DNA from: an uncultured Porphyromonadaceae bacterium
Lineage (GTDB): Bacteria > Bacteroidota > Bacteroidia > Bacteroidales > Muribaculaceae
DNA length: 64,000 nucleotides
Assembly: GCA_900548975.1 (NCBI GenBank)
Contig: URMS01000013.1
Location: forward strand, 1 to 64,000
Direction of reading: 5' to 3'
Part shown: piece after piece, positions 8,753 to 17,357 of the stretch
Layout: each line of letters begins with the position of its first letter
Position numbering within the stretch: position 1 is the first letter of the stretch
Position numbers and translations under genes: made by a program
Notes under the pieces: generated by a model
Database searches by the model: none
What the model saw: only the letters and a program-made list of their open reading frames with translations
Told to the model about the DNA's origin: nothing

Positions 8753-10059
8753 TAGAAAGCGAGTTTGAATACGGATTTAGAGCCGTTGCTGCCGCTCACC
8801 ACAACAATATACACGCCCTTGGCCGCAGGAGTGAAGGTAGCCGAGCCTGCTACCCGTGCGGTGGCGATGTTGCGGCCTGTGATGTCGAATACGGCTACAG
8901 CGGCATCTTCGGCTTCAACGATTATATTTGCACCGTCGGAGTAGGCCCTGACGCCGTTTGCGGCTATGTTGGTGGCGATTCCCGATATGGCGTTTTTAGT
9001 CCAGGCGAGGGTGGGTATGCCGTCTGCGCCGGCTGTCCATGCGCCTTCGGCCTTGCTGCCGTTGAGAGTGCTGACCATTTCGGTCGCTTTGACTTCGGCT
9101 TCGCTTTTAGCGGTGACGCCGGCCTGAGTTCTCAGCGGATCGCAGCCGGTGAGCTCTTTCACATAGTAGCAGTTGGTGGCAGTGGATCTATCCAGATCGG
9201 CACATATTGGGCTTATGCCGGGGGAATACGAGGTACCGATCGGTCCGAGAACTTTACCGAGAGCCAGACAGTTGCTGACTGTGGAACTATAGGCCCAGCC
9301 TACGACACCGGCAATATAGTATCCCTGATTACCGTTGGTGGTTCCGGAGCTCAGGCAGTTGTCGCACGAGGAATTGTAGATATCTCCGGCTATACCGCCT
9401 GTAAAGGAATTGCCCTTTACATTGCCCGAGAAAATACATCCTCTGATTCGGGAGTCGGCGCTGGCATCGCCGATGATACCGGCAGTATTCATTGAGCCGC
9501 CGGTGACAGAGCCGGCAAACTCGCAGTTCTCTATCACGACGCCTTCGCCCATACCCATAATACCTGCAGTGAAGCTCCATTCAGGTGCGTTTACTGTCGT
9601 CTTTGAGCCAACGATGAGATTGCGCACTACAGTGCCTTTCTGGCCGGCGGCAAAGAGGCCAATACCTCCGATTTCCGAAAATTCGCTTTTGTCCGGATCG
9701 GGTACGATGGTGAGGTTGTCGACAGTCCTGTAGTTGCCGTCGAAGGTGCCGAGGAAGAGTTTGGACTCGTCGTAGTTGACATCGCTTTCGCTGTATTTTC
9801 CGTAGAATCCTATGGGATACATGGTCTTTCCGCTGAAATCGAGATTGGCTGTCAGACGGAAGAATTTGCCCGCGTAGCTTTCGCCGCCCGATACAGACTG
9901 CTGAAAATTGGCAAACTGCTGTTCGTTTTCGATGAGGTAGGGGTTGGATTCGGAACCGTCGCCTTTAGTCCAGGCTTCGGTGGAACTTCCGTCCCAGGCC
10001 GCCGAGGCACTCAGGCCTGCCATTGAAAGCATCAATACAAGGGGGTAGAGTTTTTTCAT
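8752..10059 (-). CDS. Secreted GLUG-motif beta-helix-like protein with C-terminal sorting tail
   Basis: A 435-aa exported protein: signal peptide 1-20, an N-terminal segment typical of GLUG/IgA-peptidase-like proteins (GDGSESNPYLIENEQQFANF, then LTANLDFSGK and FLGTFDGNYRTVDNLT), then short repeated strands of the form GxVVRNLIVG, ENCEFAGSVTGG and RGCIFSGNVKG, which suggest a right-handed beta-helix. The last 80 residues (AVFDITGRNIATARV ... KGVYIVVVSG) look like a type IX secretion sorting domain. It may be a surface adhesin or a partner of the co-translated subtilase; the ligand is unknown. It is first in the two-gene operon. Confidence 0.8.
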   Translation of the reverse strand: MKKLYPLVLMLSMAGLSASAAWDGSSTEAWTKGDGSESNPYLIENEQQFANFQQSVSGGESYAGKFFRLTANLDFSGKTMYPIGFYGKYSESDVNYDESKLFLGTFDGNYRTVDNLTIVPDPDKSEFSEIGGIGLFAAGQKGTVVRNLIVGSKTTVNAPEWSFTAGIMGMGEGVVIENCEFAGSVTGGSMNTAGIIGDASADSRIRGCIFSGNVKGNSFTGGIAGDIYNSSCDNCLSSGTTNGNQGYYIAGVVGWAYSSTVSNCLALGKVLGPIGTSYSPGISPICADLDRSTATNCYYVKELTGCDPLRTQAGVTAKSEAEVKATEMVSTLNGSKAEGAWTAGADGIPTLAWTKNAISGIATNIAANGVRAYSDGANIIVEAEDAAVAVFDITGRNIATARVAGSATFTPAAKGVYIVVVSGSNGSKSVFKLAF

Positions 10060-10091
10060 TAAGTAGGATTAAAAAGTGTAATTGGAATTGG

Positions 10092-10099
10092 CAAATGTA
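10092..10099 (-). promoter_or_regulatory. -7 promoter element for the GLUG-protein/subtilase operon
   Basis: On the minus strand TACATTTG matches the TAnnTTTG element and lies 33 bases before the ATG at 10059. No good TTTG was found at the right distance, so only the -7 half is supported. The rest of the divergent gap up to 10274 has no recognised feature apart from runs of T around 10170. Confidence 0.45.
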
Positions 10100-10274
10100 G
10101 CGAAAAAATAATATAGCCATTTTGGGTGCCTTGTGTATTAACACTATTTAACGGTTTACGGCTCTTTCTGTAGTTTTTTTTGTTGCATTAACGCCGTCAG
10201 GCCATTTATCAAGGCATGGTGGCGAACACCTGTGCCGATGGTCTTGTTCTATAATTACCTTATACGCAATATAT

Positions 10275-10898
10275 ATGATTTCAATAAAAAAAGCTGCTGT
10301 TTTTGCAGCGATGTTACTTGGTTTTATAACTATGTCAGCAAAACAATCCTACATTTTCCTTGCTCCCGGGGTGGAGGAAATAGAGGCCATGGCTACCATC
10401 GACGCCCTCCGACGGGCCGAAATACCGGTGGTGGCCGTTGCCGTCGACACTACTCTTCAGATAAAAGGCGCTACGGGCCAGACCATTGTGGCCGATTCTC
10501 TCATTTCGGACATCGATGTGTCGGATGCCGACTGGCTGATAGTGCCCGGCGGCGTGCCGGGTGCCCCCAATCTGCACGCTTCGGCTAAGGTGAGCGAAAT
10601 GCTGCTCGAACATTATGGCAAAGGAGGCCGCATAGCGTCGATATGTGCCGGTCCGGCTGTGGTGCTTGCCCCTCTCGGAATACTGAAGGGCAAGAAGGCC
10701 ACATGCTATCCCGGCCTCGGGGAGAGCATCGACAGCAATGGCGGGGACTATGTGAAAGAGAAGGTCGTTGTGGCTCCGAACCTTGTCACTTCCGAAGGAC
10801 CGGGCACAACACTGCCTTTCGCCATAGAGATTATCCGCCAGACCAAGGGCGACAAGGTGGCCGACGAAACCGCCGCATCTATGATTGTGAGTTTATAG
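10275..10898 (+). CDS. DJ-1/PfpI (ThiJ) family protein with N-terminal export-like segment
   Basis: A 207-aa DJ-1/PfpI-fold protein. The nucleophile elbow Cys is in ASICAGPAVVL and the conserved Glu in LAPGVEEIEAMA, the pair that defines the DJ-1 active site. Relatives act as glyoxalase III/deglycase, chaperone or redox sensors; which applies here is not known. The family is usually about 180-190 aa and cytosolic. Here about 22 hydrophobic residues precede the fold (MISIKKAAVFAAMLLGFITM, then SAKQ), which looks like a signal peptide. A start at the internal Met20 would leave the usual cytosolic form. It is a single gene with its own terminator. Confidence 0.85.
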   Translation: MISIKKAAVFAAMLLGFITMSAKQSYIFLAPGVEEIEAMATIDALRRAEIPVVAVAVDTTLQIKGATGQTIVADSLISDIDVSDADWLIVPGGVPGAPNLHASAKVSEMLLEHYGKGGRIASICAGPAVVLAPLGILKGKKATCYPGLGESIDSNGGDYVKEKVVVAPNLVTSEGPGTTLPFAIEIIRQTKGDKVADETAASMIVSL

Positions 10899-10900
10899 CA

Positions 10901-10915
10901 TCCGGTCTGACCGGA
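10901..10915 (+). terminator. Hairpin between convergent genes after the DJ-1-like gene
   Basis: TCCGGT (10901-10906), a three-base loop, then ACCGGA (10910-10915), followed by ACGCTTTTC. It begins three bases after the plus-strand stop and ends just before the convergent minus-strand stop at 10923. The short T run makes it a modest terminator. Confidence 0.6.
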
Positions 10916-10922
10916 ACGCTTT

Positions 10923-11936
10923 TCATTTATGAATAGGATAGTTTTTCAATATATAGAAGAAAAGGAAAATTACTATCCATTCTGCTATAGTGGCAATCCT
11001 CGTTCCGGTTTGCCATTTGAGTTGTACTTCGGAAGGTAAGCGAAGGAATTCCCGGTAATAGCGTTTTGCTCTTTTCTCACGGTCAAGCCAGAATGTCAGC
11101 CCGAGGAAAAGGATCATCGATACAGCTATTACATAAGAAAAAAATAATGCAGGGAAAAGCCAGAATAAAAGTATCCATGGCAGTACGCCCACAAGCATCA
11201 TAGAGCCACAGTCGAGCAGACGGATATTATAATACCCGGGAGTGTCGTCGTGGTAGTTCTCTATTGCCATACGGACATAGGCCCGGAATTTTATCATTCT
11301 GTCGATAAGCGGTTTATATTTTATACGTAATTTCCCGATCCATGTGTTCCGTTTGGCCCAGCGTTTTATGTAGGAGTATTTGTCTTCTGTAAAAATTGTG
11401 CGTAAAATACAGATTGGTCTCCTGAGCCGTTCGTGCCTTATAATGGAAAGGACTTCCTTGTCGCGGCCGCTGTTTATAAGAGCGACCAGATATAACAGAC
11501 GGTCTTTGTCGTCGGTCCTGGCTTCGTCGGGTATGAATAAACCGGCATCGGGATTGTCCTCGAGAAAATGGCCGATTTCAATATCCGATTCCTGAAAAAT
11601 ATGATCGAAGAAAGCGGTTAAATCGCTCGTTTCATCGAGGCCTCCAACCGGCAGACTGAATGCACGCAGTTCCTGTCCGGGCAAAGCTTCGTCTCCGAGA
11701 CCACGCCAACTCAGAGGCGCATCTTCGTATTCAGTAAGTTCAAAGATATCGAGCCACAGATCATCGGCATACATAGGCTTGACAATCAGCAGGACCTCAT
11801 CGTCCGAGAATGACAGATAGAAAAAATATCCCTTTGAGACCTTGAAGTTGATATATGAGCTTTGCCGGAAACCGAATTTGCGTGCCGATTCCCGTCTTTT
11901 GTCGGCGATATATTTCCTCAGTTCTGTTTTATTCAT
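10923..11936 (-). CDS. Unrecognised membrane protein (337 aa)
   Basis: I do not recognise a family. Residues 1-200 are soluble, charged and mixed alpha/beta with no clear motif. A hydrophobic hairpin follows near residues 240-285 (GVLPWILLFWLFPALFFSYV, then a second hydrophobic stretch), and a third segment lies close to the C-terminus (WIVIFLFFYIL). The N-terminal half resembles in style small cytosolic domains of the DUF4304 kind, but this is only an impression. It follows the EamA transporter gene by 9 bases and is the last gene of the lepA operon. It is somewhat less GC-rich than lepA. Confidence 0.75.
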   Translation of the reverse strand: MNKTELRKYIADKRRESARKFGFRQSSYINFKVSKGYFFYLSFSDDEVLLIVKPMYADDLWLDIFELTEYEDAPLSWRGLGDEALPGQELRAFSLPVGGLDETSDLTAFFDHIFQESDIEIGHFLEDNPDAGLFIPDEARTDDKDRLLYLVALINSGRDKEVLSIIRHERLRRPICILRTIFTEDKYSYIKRWAKRNTWIGKLRIKYKPLIDRMIKFRAYVRMAIENYHDDTPGYYNIRLLDCGSMMLVGVLPWILLFWLFPALFFSYVIAVSMILFLGLTFWLDREKRAKRYYREFLRLPSEVQLKWQTGTRIATIAEWIVIFLFFYILKNYPIHK

Positions 11937-11945
11937 TGTCGGACT

Positions 11946-12872
11946 TTATCGGTCGTTTGCTGACAATGAGGCGTTTTGAGTGCGGGTCGATATGGTTACG
12001 AGGTAGACGCCGGCGAAGATGAGGGCTACTGCCACACCCTTGAGCGGAGTGAAGACATCCAGGCCGAGATAAAGGCCCACACAGGTGGCTACGATGGGCT
12101 GGAAGTAGTTGTACATGCCCACGACGGTGGGCATGAGCGCTTTTTGGCCCGTCATCATGCATATATAGGCCACGAATGTGCCCATAAACACCACATATGC
12201 TATGCCCCAGCCGACAGATGGCGGCAGCGAGCTCCAGTCGGTGGCGGCGATGTCGCCAACGGAGAAGGGTAGCACGGCCACGGCGGCGAAGGTGAACATC
12301 CACTTCATCATCGTCACCAGCGAGTATTTCTTCAGAAAGTTCTTGTATAGAGTCAGGTACAGCGCGTACGACAGTTGCGCCGTCAGTACGAGCAGGTCGC
12401 CTAAAAGGGGATTGTTGCCGCGCAGCGATGTGCCGAGCGAGGAATACACGAGCATGAACGCGCCAGCCGCACCAAGCAATATGCCGAATGCCTTTCCGCC
12501 GGTTATGGGAGCCTTGAGAATGATGCGCGACAGCACCATCACCCACATGGGCATGGTGGTGGTAATGATCGACGCCTCGCCCGGCGAGGTGTAGCCCACG
12601 CCGAATATGTAGCAGCCCTGGTTGAAGAGTATACCCAGCATACCGGCGCCGGCCAGACGTAGCAGATCGCCCGCGGGCACATGCTCGCGGCGTCCGCACA
12701 GCGACAGCAGCCAGAACAGGATGGCCGCACCGACGATGCGGCAGTCGGTAAGTACAAGGGGAGTGACGATGCCCGCGGCCAGTACGAGTTTGGCGATCGG
12801 GGCCATAAGCCCCCAGCAGACATTGGCGCCCAACAGCGCCACATGACCGCGAAGTTTTCCGTTAAAGTCCAT
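11946..12872 (-). CDS. EamA/DMT-superfamily transporter
   Basis: A 308-aa inner-membrane protein with about ten hydrophobic helices in two repeated EamA halves (first half beginning HVALLGANVCWGLMAPIAKL). Relatives export amino acids, metabolites or nucleotide sugars; the substrate cannot be read from sequence. In the first half YTSPGEASIITTTMPMWVMV is the usual conserved region. Its ATG overlaps the lepA stop by one base (TGATG), so it is co-translated with lepA. Confidence 0.9.
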   Translation of the reverse strand: MDFNGKLRGHVALLGANVCWGLMAPIAKLVLAAGIVTPLVLTDCRIVGAAILFWLLSLCGRREHVPAGDLLRLAGAGMLGILFNQGCYIFGVGYTSPGEASIITTTMPMWVMVLSRIILKAPITGGKAFGILLGAAGAFMLVYSSLGTSLRGNNPLLGDLLVLTAQLSYALYLTLYKNFLKKYSLVTMMKWMFTFAAVAVLPFSVGDIAATDWSSLPPSVGWGIAYVVFMGTFVAYICMMTGQKALMPTVVGMYNYFQPIVATCVGLYLGLDVFTPLKGVAVALIFAGVYLVTISTRTQNASLSANDR

Positions 12873-14659
12873 CAGTCGAGTTTGAGGACGGCGAGGAAGG
12901 CTTTCTGGGGCACTTCCACGCGGCCTATCTGCTTCATGCGCTTTTTGCCCTGCTTCTGCTTCTCGAGCAGCTTGCGTTTACGCGATATATCGCCGCCGTA
13001 GCACTTGGCGGTCACGTCCTTGCGCACGGCCTTGATGGTCTCGCGGGCTATGATCTTGGCGCCGATGGCGGCCTGGATGGCGATGTCGAACTGCTGACGC
13101 GGTATCAGCTCCTTGAGCTTCTCGCACATGCGGCGGCCGAAAGTCACGGCGTTGTCGACGTGTGTAAGTGTCGAAAGAGCGTCGACACTCTCGCCGTTGA
13201 GCAGTATGTCGAGCTTCACGAGCTTGCTCTCGCGGTAGTCGTGGATATGGTAGTCGAACGAGGCGTAGCCTTTCGATATGCTCTTGAGCTTGTCGTAGAA
13301 GTCGATAACGATTTCGCCCAGAGGCATGTCGAATGTCAGCTCCATGCGGTTGCCCGATATATATTCCTGCTTCACCAGTTCGCCGCGCTTGCCCAGGCAG
13401 AGGGTCATGATGGGGCCGATGAACTCGGCGGTGGTGATGACCGAAGCCCTGATGTACGGCTCTTCGATATGGTCGATAAGGGTGGCGTCGGGGAGGCCCG
13501 AAGGATTGTGGACCTCGACCATCTCGCCGCGCTTGTCGTAGACCTTGTAGCTTACGTTGGGCACGGTGGTTATGACGTCCATGTCGAATTCGCGGCCGAG
13601 TCGCTCCTGTACGATCTCCATGTGGAGAAGGCCGAGGAAGCCGCAGCGGAAACCGAAGCCGAGGGCCGCCGACGATTCGGGTGTGAATGTGAGCGAGGCG
13701 TCGTTGAGCTGCAGTTTCTCAAGCGAGGTGCGCAGGTTTTCGAAGTCTTCTGTCTCGATGGGATAGACGCCCGCGAAGACCATGGGCTTGACCTCCTCGA
13801 AGCCGTCGATGGCTTCGGTGCAAGGGCGCTCTACGTGGGTGATGGTGTCGCCCACCTTCACTTCCTTGCTGGTCTTTATACCCGATATGATATAGCCCAC
13901 ATTGCCGGCCGAAAGCTCGGCGCGGGGCTGCATGTCCATGCGCAGGATGCCTATCTCGTCGGCGTGGTATTCCTTGCCGGTGGCCACGAATTTCACGAAG
14001 TCGTTCTTGCGTATGGTGCCGTTTTCGATTTTGAAGTAGGCTATGATGCCGCGGAAGGGATTGAACACCGAGTCGAAGATGAGTGCCTGCAGCGGTGCCG
14101 AGGGGTCGCCCACCGGTGCGGGGATGCGCTCTACGATAGCGCGCAGAATCTCGGGCACGCCGAGGCCGGTCTTGCCGCTGGCGCGGATTATCTCCTCGCG
14201 CTTGCAGCCGAGAAGATCGACAATCTGATCCTCCACCTCCTCGGGCTTGGCCGAGTCGAGGTCTACCTTGTTGATGATAGGGATTATCTCGAGGTCGTTG
14301 TCGATGGCCATGTAGAGATTGGATATGGTCTGGGCCTGGATACCCTGCGAGCCGTCGACGATTAGAAGGGCGCCTTCGCAGGCGGCGATGGAGCGCGACA
14401 CTTCGTAGGAGAAGTCGACGTGTCCCGGGGTGTCTATGAGGTTGAGCACATATCGCTCGCCGTCGAGCTCATAGTCCATCTGTATGGCGTGGCTCTTGAT
14501 GGTGATGCCTCGCTCGCGCTCGAGGTCCATGTCGTCGAGCACCTGCGCTTCCATGTCTTTGGCGGCTATGGTATCGGTGTATTCGAGCAGGCGGTCGGCA
14601 AGGGTCGATTTGCCGTGGTCTATGTGTGCGATTATGCAGAAGTTGCGAATATTTTTCAT
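12872..14659 (-). CDS. lepA: Elongation factor 4 (LepA), ribosomal back-translocase GTPase
   Basis: A 595-aa translational GTPase that remodels stalled or mispositioned ribosomes. G-motifs are clear: AHIDHGKSTLADRLL (G1), DTPGHVDF (G3) and NKVDL (G4). The LepA-specific C-terminal domain ends GRVEVPQKAFLAVL, and CYGGDISRKRKLLEKQK is the conserved LepA tail. Length is typical (about 595-600). First gene of a three-gene minus-strand operon with a strong promoter at 14676-14707. Confidence 0.97.
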   Translation of the reverse strand: MKNIRNFCIIAHIDHGKSTLADRLLEYTDTIAAKDMEAQVLDDMDLERERGITIKSHAIQMDYELDGERYVLNLIDTPGHVDFSYEVSRSIAACEGALLIVDGSQGIQAQTISNLYMAIDNDLEIIPIINKVDLDSAKPEEVEDQIVDLLGCKREEIIRASGKTGLGVPEILRAIVERIPAPVGDPSAPLQALIFDSVFNPFRGIIAYFKIENGTIRKNDFVKFVATGKEYHADEIGILRMDMQPRAELSAGNVGYIISGIKTSKEVKVGDTITHVERPCTEAIDGFEEVKPMVFAGVYPIETEDFENLRTSLEKLQLNDASLTFTPESSAALGFGFRCGFLGLLHMEIVQERLGREFDMDVITTVPNVSYKVYDKRGEMVEVHNPSGLPDATLIDHIEEPYIRASVITTAEFIGPIMTLCLGKRGELVKQEYISGNRMELTFDMPLGEIVIDFYDKLKSISKGYASFDYHIHDYRESKLVKLDILLNGESVDALSTLTHVDNAVTFGRRMCEKLKELIPRQQFDIAIQAAIGAKIIARETIKAVRKDVTAKCYGGDISRKRKLLEKQKQGKKRMKQIGRVEVPQKAFLAVLKLD

Positions 14660-14675
14660 TTCCGGAAATTTGCTG

Positions 14676-14707
14676 CAAAATTACAAAAAATCCCCCGCAT
14701 GCGCAAA
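14676..14707 (-). promoter_or_regulatory. Bacteroidetes sigma-A promoter for lepA
   Basis: On the minus strand TTTG (14707-14704), 20 bases, then TAATTTTG (14683-14676), a full consensus match. The ATG at 14659 lies 16 bases past the -7 element, so the leader would be only about ten nucleotides. Confidence 0.7.
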
Positions 14708-14781
14708 CACCCCCTCCCCGCACAATGCAAAGCACACTGTGCGGACGCAAAAAAAGTGGGTCGGCTTTATGTGGGCGCCTT

Positions 14782-15411
14782 TCAGAAGAGGTAGGCCGCC
14801 GAGATGCCGAATGTGCGGTTGGATCTGTCGGATGCGGGGTCGAAGGAGTTAAGCTGTATGGCGGTGTTGAGCGTGAAGTCCCAGTGGCCGCATACGCTCA
14901 CGCCGATGCCGGCCGCTATGCCGGCGTCGAAGCGGCGGTATGCACCTTCGGCGCCGAAACAGTCCTGTTCTTTATACTTGTAGGGCTTGGCCATACCGTT
15001 GTAAACATTGATTTTGCTTGAGCCGAAAAGGCCGGCGCCGGCGTAGGGACCGGCCTCGATTTTGAAGGAAATGTCGTCGGATACGGGGAAGCGGTAGCCT
15101 GCGAGCACAGGTATCTGCAGATAGCCGGGATGTGCTATTTCCTTGACATTGTTGTAAGCGGGCATTTTGAACTTGTTAGACCACGATTTGTCGGCGAGCT
15201 GTACTTTGGCGGCTATGTACAGGCCTTTCGAGGCCGATGTGAAGTCGTACTCGCCTGTCAGGGCGAAATGCCATGCCGGATAGGTGCCCCCTTCGGTGTC
15301 GGATGCTTTGGAGAGGTCGAAGCCGGCTTCGGCGCCGAAGCGGAAGTCGCGCGAATACGCGTCGGTGGCGAGTATGGCCAGCGCTGCGATGAGGATGAGT
15401 ATTTTTTTCAT
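14782..15411 (-). CDS. Outer-membrane beta-barrel protein (porin-family domain)
   Basis: A 209-aa secreted protein with signal peptide (MKKILILIAALAILATDAYS) and alternating-hydrophobicity strands ending in Phe (FGISAAYLF), typical of small outer-membrane beta-barrels. The open frame continues upstream to 15861 across the purA terminator and purA itself, but that part is purA read in the wrong frame; the start at 15411 gives the signal peptide. The function is unknown. It lies after the purA terminator, so it may have its own unseen promoter. Confidence 0.85.
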   Translation of the reverse strand: MKKILILIAALAILATDAYSRDFRFGAEAGFDLSKASDTEGGTYPAWHFALTGEYDFTSASKGLYIAAKVQLADKSWSNKFKMPAYNNVKEIAHPGYLQIPVLAGYRFPVSDDISFKIEAGPYAGAGLFGSSKINVYNGMAKPYKYKEQDCFGAEGAYRRFDAGIAAGIGVSVCGHWDFTLNTAIQLNSFDPASDRSNRTFGISAAYLF

Positions 15412-15434
15412 GATATTACGGCTTAAAATAAATT

Positions 15435-15464
15435 GGGCGCGCAACTTTCGGAAGCCGCGCGCCC
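15435..15464 (-). terminator. Rho-independent terminator after purA
   Basis: On the minus strand GGGCGCGC (15464-15457) pairs with GCGCGCCC (15442-15435), followed by AATTTATTTT. It starts about 25 bases after the purA stop. Part of the flow may read through into the barrel gene whose ATG is at 15411. Confidence 0.85.
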
Positions 15465-15488
15465 GACAGTTGATATTTTTGTTTCTGA

Positions 15489-16790
15489 TCAGAGATTCCG
15501 GATAATGGTTTCCTCGCGGTCGGGACCTACCGATATCACTGCCACAGGTACGCCGACCTGTTTTTCGATGTATGCCACATAGTTGCGGAATGCTTCGGGG
15601 AGCTCTGCCTCGGTGCGGGCTTTCGAGAGATCGGTTTTCCAGCCGGGGAGCTCGTCGTATACGGGTTCGGCTATGCCGGCGCCCTCGGCGTTGTCGCCCA
15701 CGGAGTATGGGAAGTCGGTGGTCACGGTGCCGTCGGGCATGCGGTAGGCTGTAGCCACTTTGATGGTGTCGAAGCCGTCGAGGACGTCGCTCTTCATCAT
15801 TATCAGGTGAGTGGCGCCGTTTATCATCACTGCGTAGCGGAGTGCCACCAGGTCGAGCCATCCGCAGCGGCGTTCGCGGCCTGTCACGGCGCCGTATTCA
15901 TGGCCTATGTTGCGGATGGTGGCGCCGGTTTCGTCGAAGAGCTCGGTGGGGAAGGGGCCGCTGCCCACGCGGGTGCAGTATGCCTTGAAGATACCGTATA
16001 CCTTGCCGATGCGGCCGGGAGCGAGGCCGAGACCGGTGCAGGCGCCGGCAGCCACGGTGTTGCTCGATGTGACGAAGGGATAGGAGCCGAAGTCGACGTC
16101 GAGCATGGTGCCCTGGGCGCCCTCGCAGAGCAGACTGCGGCCGGCGTTGAGGTTTTTGTTCACATAGTGCTCGGTGTCGTCGAGGGGGAATGTGCGCAGA
16201 TACCCGATGGCGTCGAGCCATTCTTTTTCGGCGGCTGCAAGCTTGTCGGTGTCGATGTCGGCGCCCATGCCTGTCAGGCGTGCCAGATGTGCGTCGCGGG
16301 CTGCCTGATAGCGTGCCGGGAAGTCATCGCGCAGGGTATCGCCCACGCGGAGGCCGTGACGCGACACTTTGTCGGTGTATGTCGGGCCGATGCCTTTGCC
16401 GGTGGTGCCTATCTTGCCGCTGCCCATGGCGCGCTCGCCGGCGGCGTCGAGCAGACGGTGGGTCGGCATTATCAGGTGTGCCTTTTTCGATATGCGGAGG
16501 ATGGAGTGGAGGTCGACGCCATCGGCTTCGAGCTGCTCGGCCTCGGCACGGAACAGTACCGGATCGAGCACCACGCCGTTGCCTATCACATTGGTGATGG
16601 CGCCCTTGGCGAAGACACCCGACGGTATGGAGCGGAGCACATGTTTGTGACCGTCGAATTCGAGGGTGTGGCCGGCGTTGGGTCCGCCCTGGAAACGTGC
16701 CACTACATCGTAACGGGGAGCGAGGACATCGACGATTTTGCCTTTGCCTTCATCGCCCCACTGCAGGCCTAAAAGAAGATCGGCTTTCAT
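15489..16790 (-). CDS. purA: Adenylosuccinate synthetase
   Basis: A 433-aa enzyme of AMP synthesis that joins IMP and aspartate using GTP. The N-terminus LLLGLQWGDEGKGKIVDVLA is the signature P-loop, with His in GPNAGHTLEF. Other conserved parts: GTTGKGIGPTYTDKVSRHGL and LCEGAQGTMLDVDFGSYPFV. The length is typical. The open frame extends to 16964, but the start at 16790 fits the family and overlaps the Fur-family stop by four bases (ATGA). Confidence 0.97.
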   Translation of the reverse strand: MKADLLLGLQWGDEGKGKIVDVLAPRYDVVARFQGGPNAGHTLEFDGHKHVLRSIPSGVFAKGAITNVIGNGVVLDPVLFRAEAEQLEADGVDLHSILRISKKAHLIMPTHRLLDAAGERAMGSGKIGTTGKGIGPTYTDKVSRHGLRVGDTLRDDFPARYQAARDAHLARLTGMGADIDTDKLAAAEKEWLDAIGYLRTFPLDDTEHYVNKNLNAGRSLLCEGAQGTMLDVDFGSYPFVTSSNTVAAGACTGLGLAPGRIGKVYGIFKAYCTRVGSGPFPTELFDETGATIRNIGHEYGAVTGRERRCGWLDLVALRYAVMINGATHLIMMKSDVLDGFDTIKVATAYRMPDGTVTTDFPYSVGDNAEGAGIAEPVYDELPGWKTDLSKARTEAELPEAFRNYVAYIEKQVGVPVAVISVGPDREETIIRNL

Positions 16791-17263
16791 TTTTTTATGC
16801 TGGGATTGATGTTTGATTTTTTTGCTTTGCGGGCGCATGCCGAGCACACGCCGTACACTGTCATTTCGAAGTACGATGCCGTGAACGCCGAGTAGTGGCG
16901 CGCGCGGAGCACTTCGGAAAACGACTGGTCCTTCACGGCCTTTATTTTGCCGCAATGCAGGCACACCAGATGATGGCGGTTGGCCGGCAGCATCTCGTAG
17001 CGCGCACCCGACTCGCCGTAGTAGCGGGCCAGCACGCCGGCGCTGACGAAAAGGTTGACAGCGTTGTAGACCGTGGCACGCGACACCGGCACGCCACGCG
17101 AGGCCACGGCGCCCATAAGCTCCTCGGCAGTGAAACCGCTGCCGAGCGAGCGGGCGGCTTCGAGTATTTCGAGACGTTCGGTGGAGTTGCGACGACCGGT
17201 CCGTGCAAGATACTCGTTGAGTTTCTGCAGCGCGGATTCCTGTTTATGCTTCTCGCCGGTCAT
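16787..17263 (-). CDS. Fur-family transcriptional regulator (Fur/PerR/Zur type)
   Basis: A 158-aa winged-helix repressor. The HTH region is residues about 20-85 (NSTERLEILEAARSLGSGFTAEEL). Zn-binding CxxC pairs are LVCLHCGKI and GVCSACARK, and NRHHLVCLHCG holds the His-rich regulatory metal site. Which metal or peroxide it senses cannot be told. The start MTGEKHKQ at 17263 is preferred over an upstream in-frame Met at 17374 that would extend into the promoter region. It is co-transcribed with purA, an unusual pairing. Confidence 0.9.
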   Translation of the reverse strand: MTGEKHKQESALQKLNEYLARTGRRNSTERLEILEAARSLGSGFTAEELMGAVASRGVPVSRATVYNAVNLFVSAGVLARYYGESGARYEMLPANRHHLVCLHCGKIKAVKDQSFSEVLRARHYSAFTASYFEMTVYGVCSACARKAKKSNINPSIKK

Positions 17264-17298
17264 GCTTGTGTAAGGACTGGTACGTTTTTTGACGTGTG

Positions 17299-17336
17299 CA
17301 AAATTAGTAAATATTTCCGAAAATAGCTTACCTTTG
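17299..17336. promoter_or_regulatory. Divergent promoter region between the Fur-family gene and prmA
   Basis: Two -7 elements face away from each other: TAATTTTG on the minus strand (17306-17299) for the Fur-family gene and TACCTTTG on the plus strand (17329-17336) for prmA. Neither has a perfectly spaced TTTG. The A+T-rich bases between them (17301-17328) are a natural place for a Fur-type operator, but no clear palindrome was identified. Confidence 0.5.
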
Positions 17337-17357
17337 CCAAACAAATACGACAACGCA

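Noticed and set aside
15412..15861. N-terminal extension of the beta-barrel gene into purA
   Set aside because: The extension crosses the purA terminator and purA codons; the signal peptide fixes the start at 15411.
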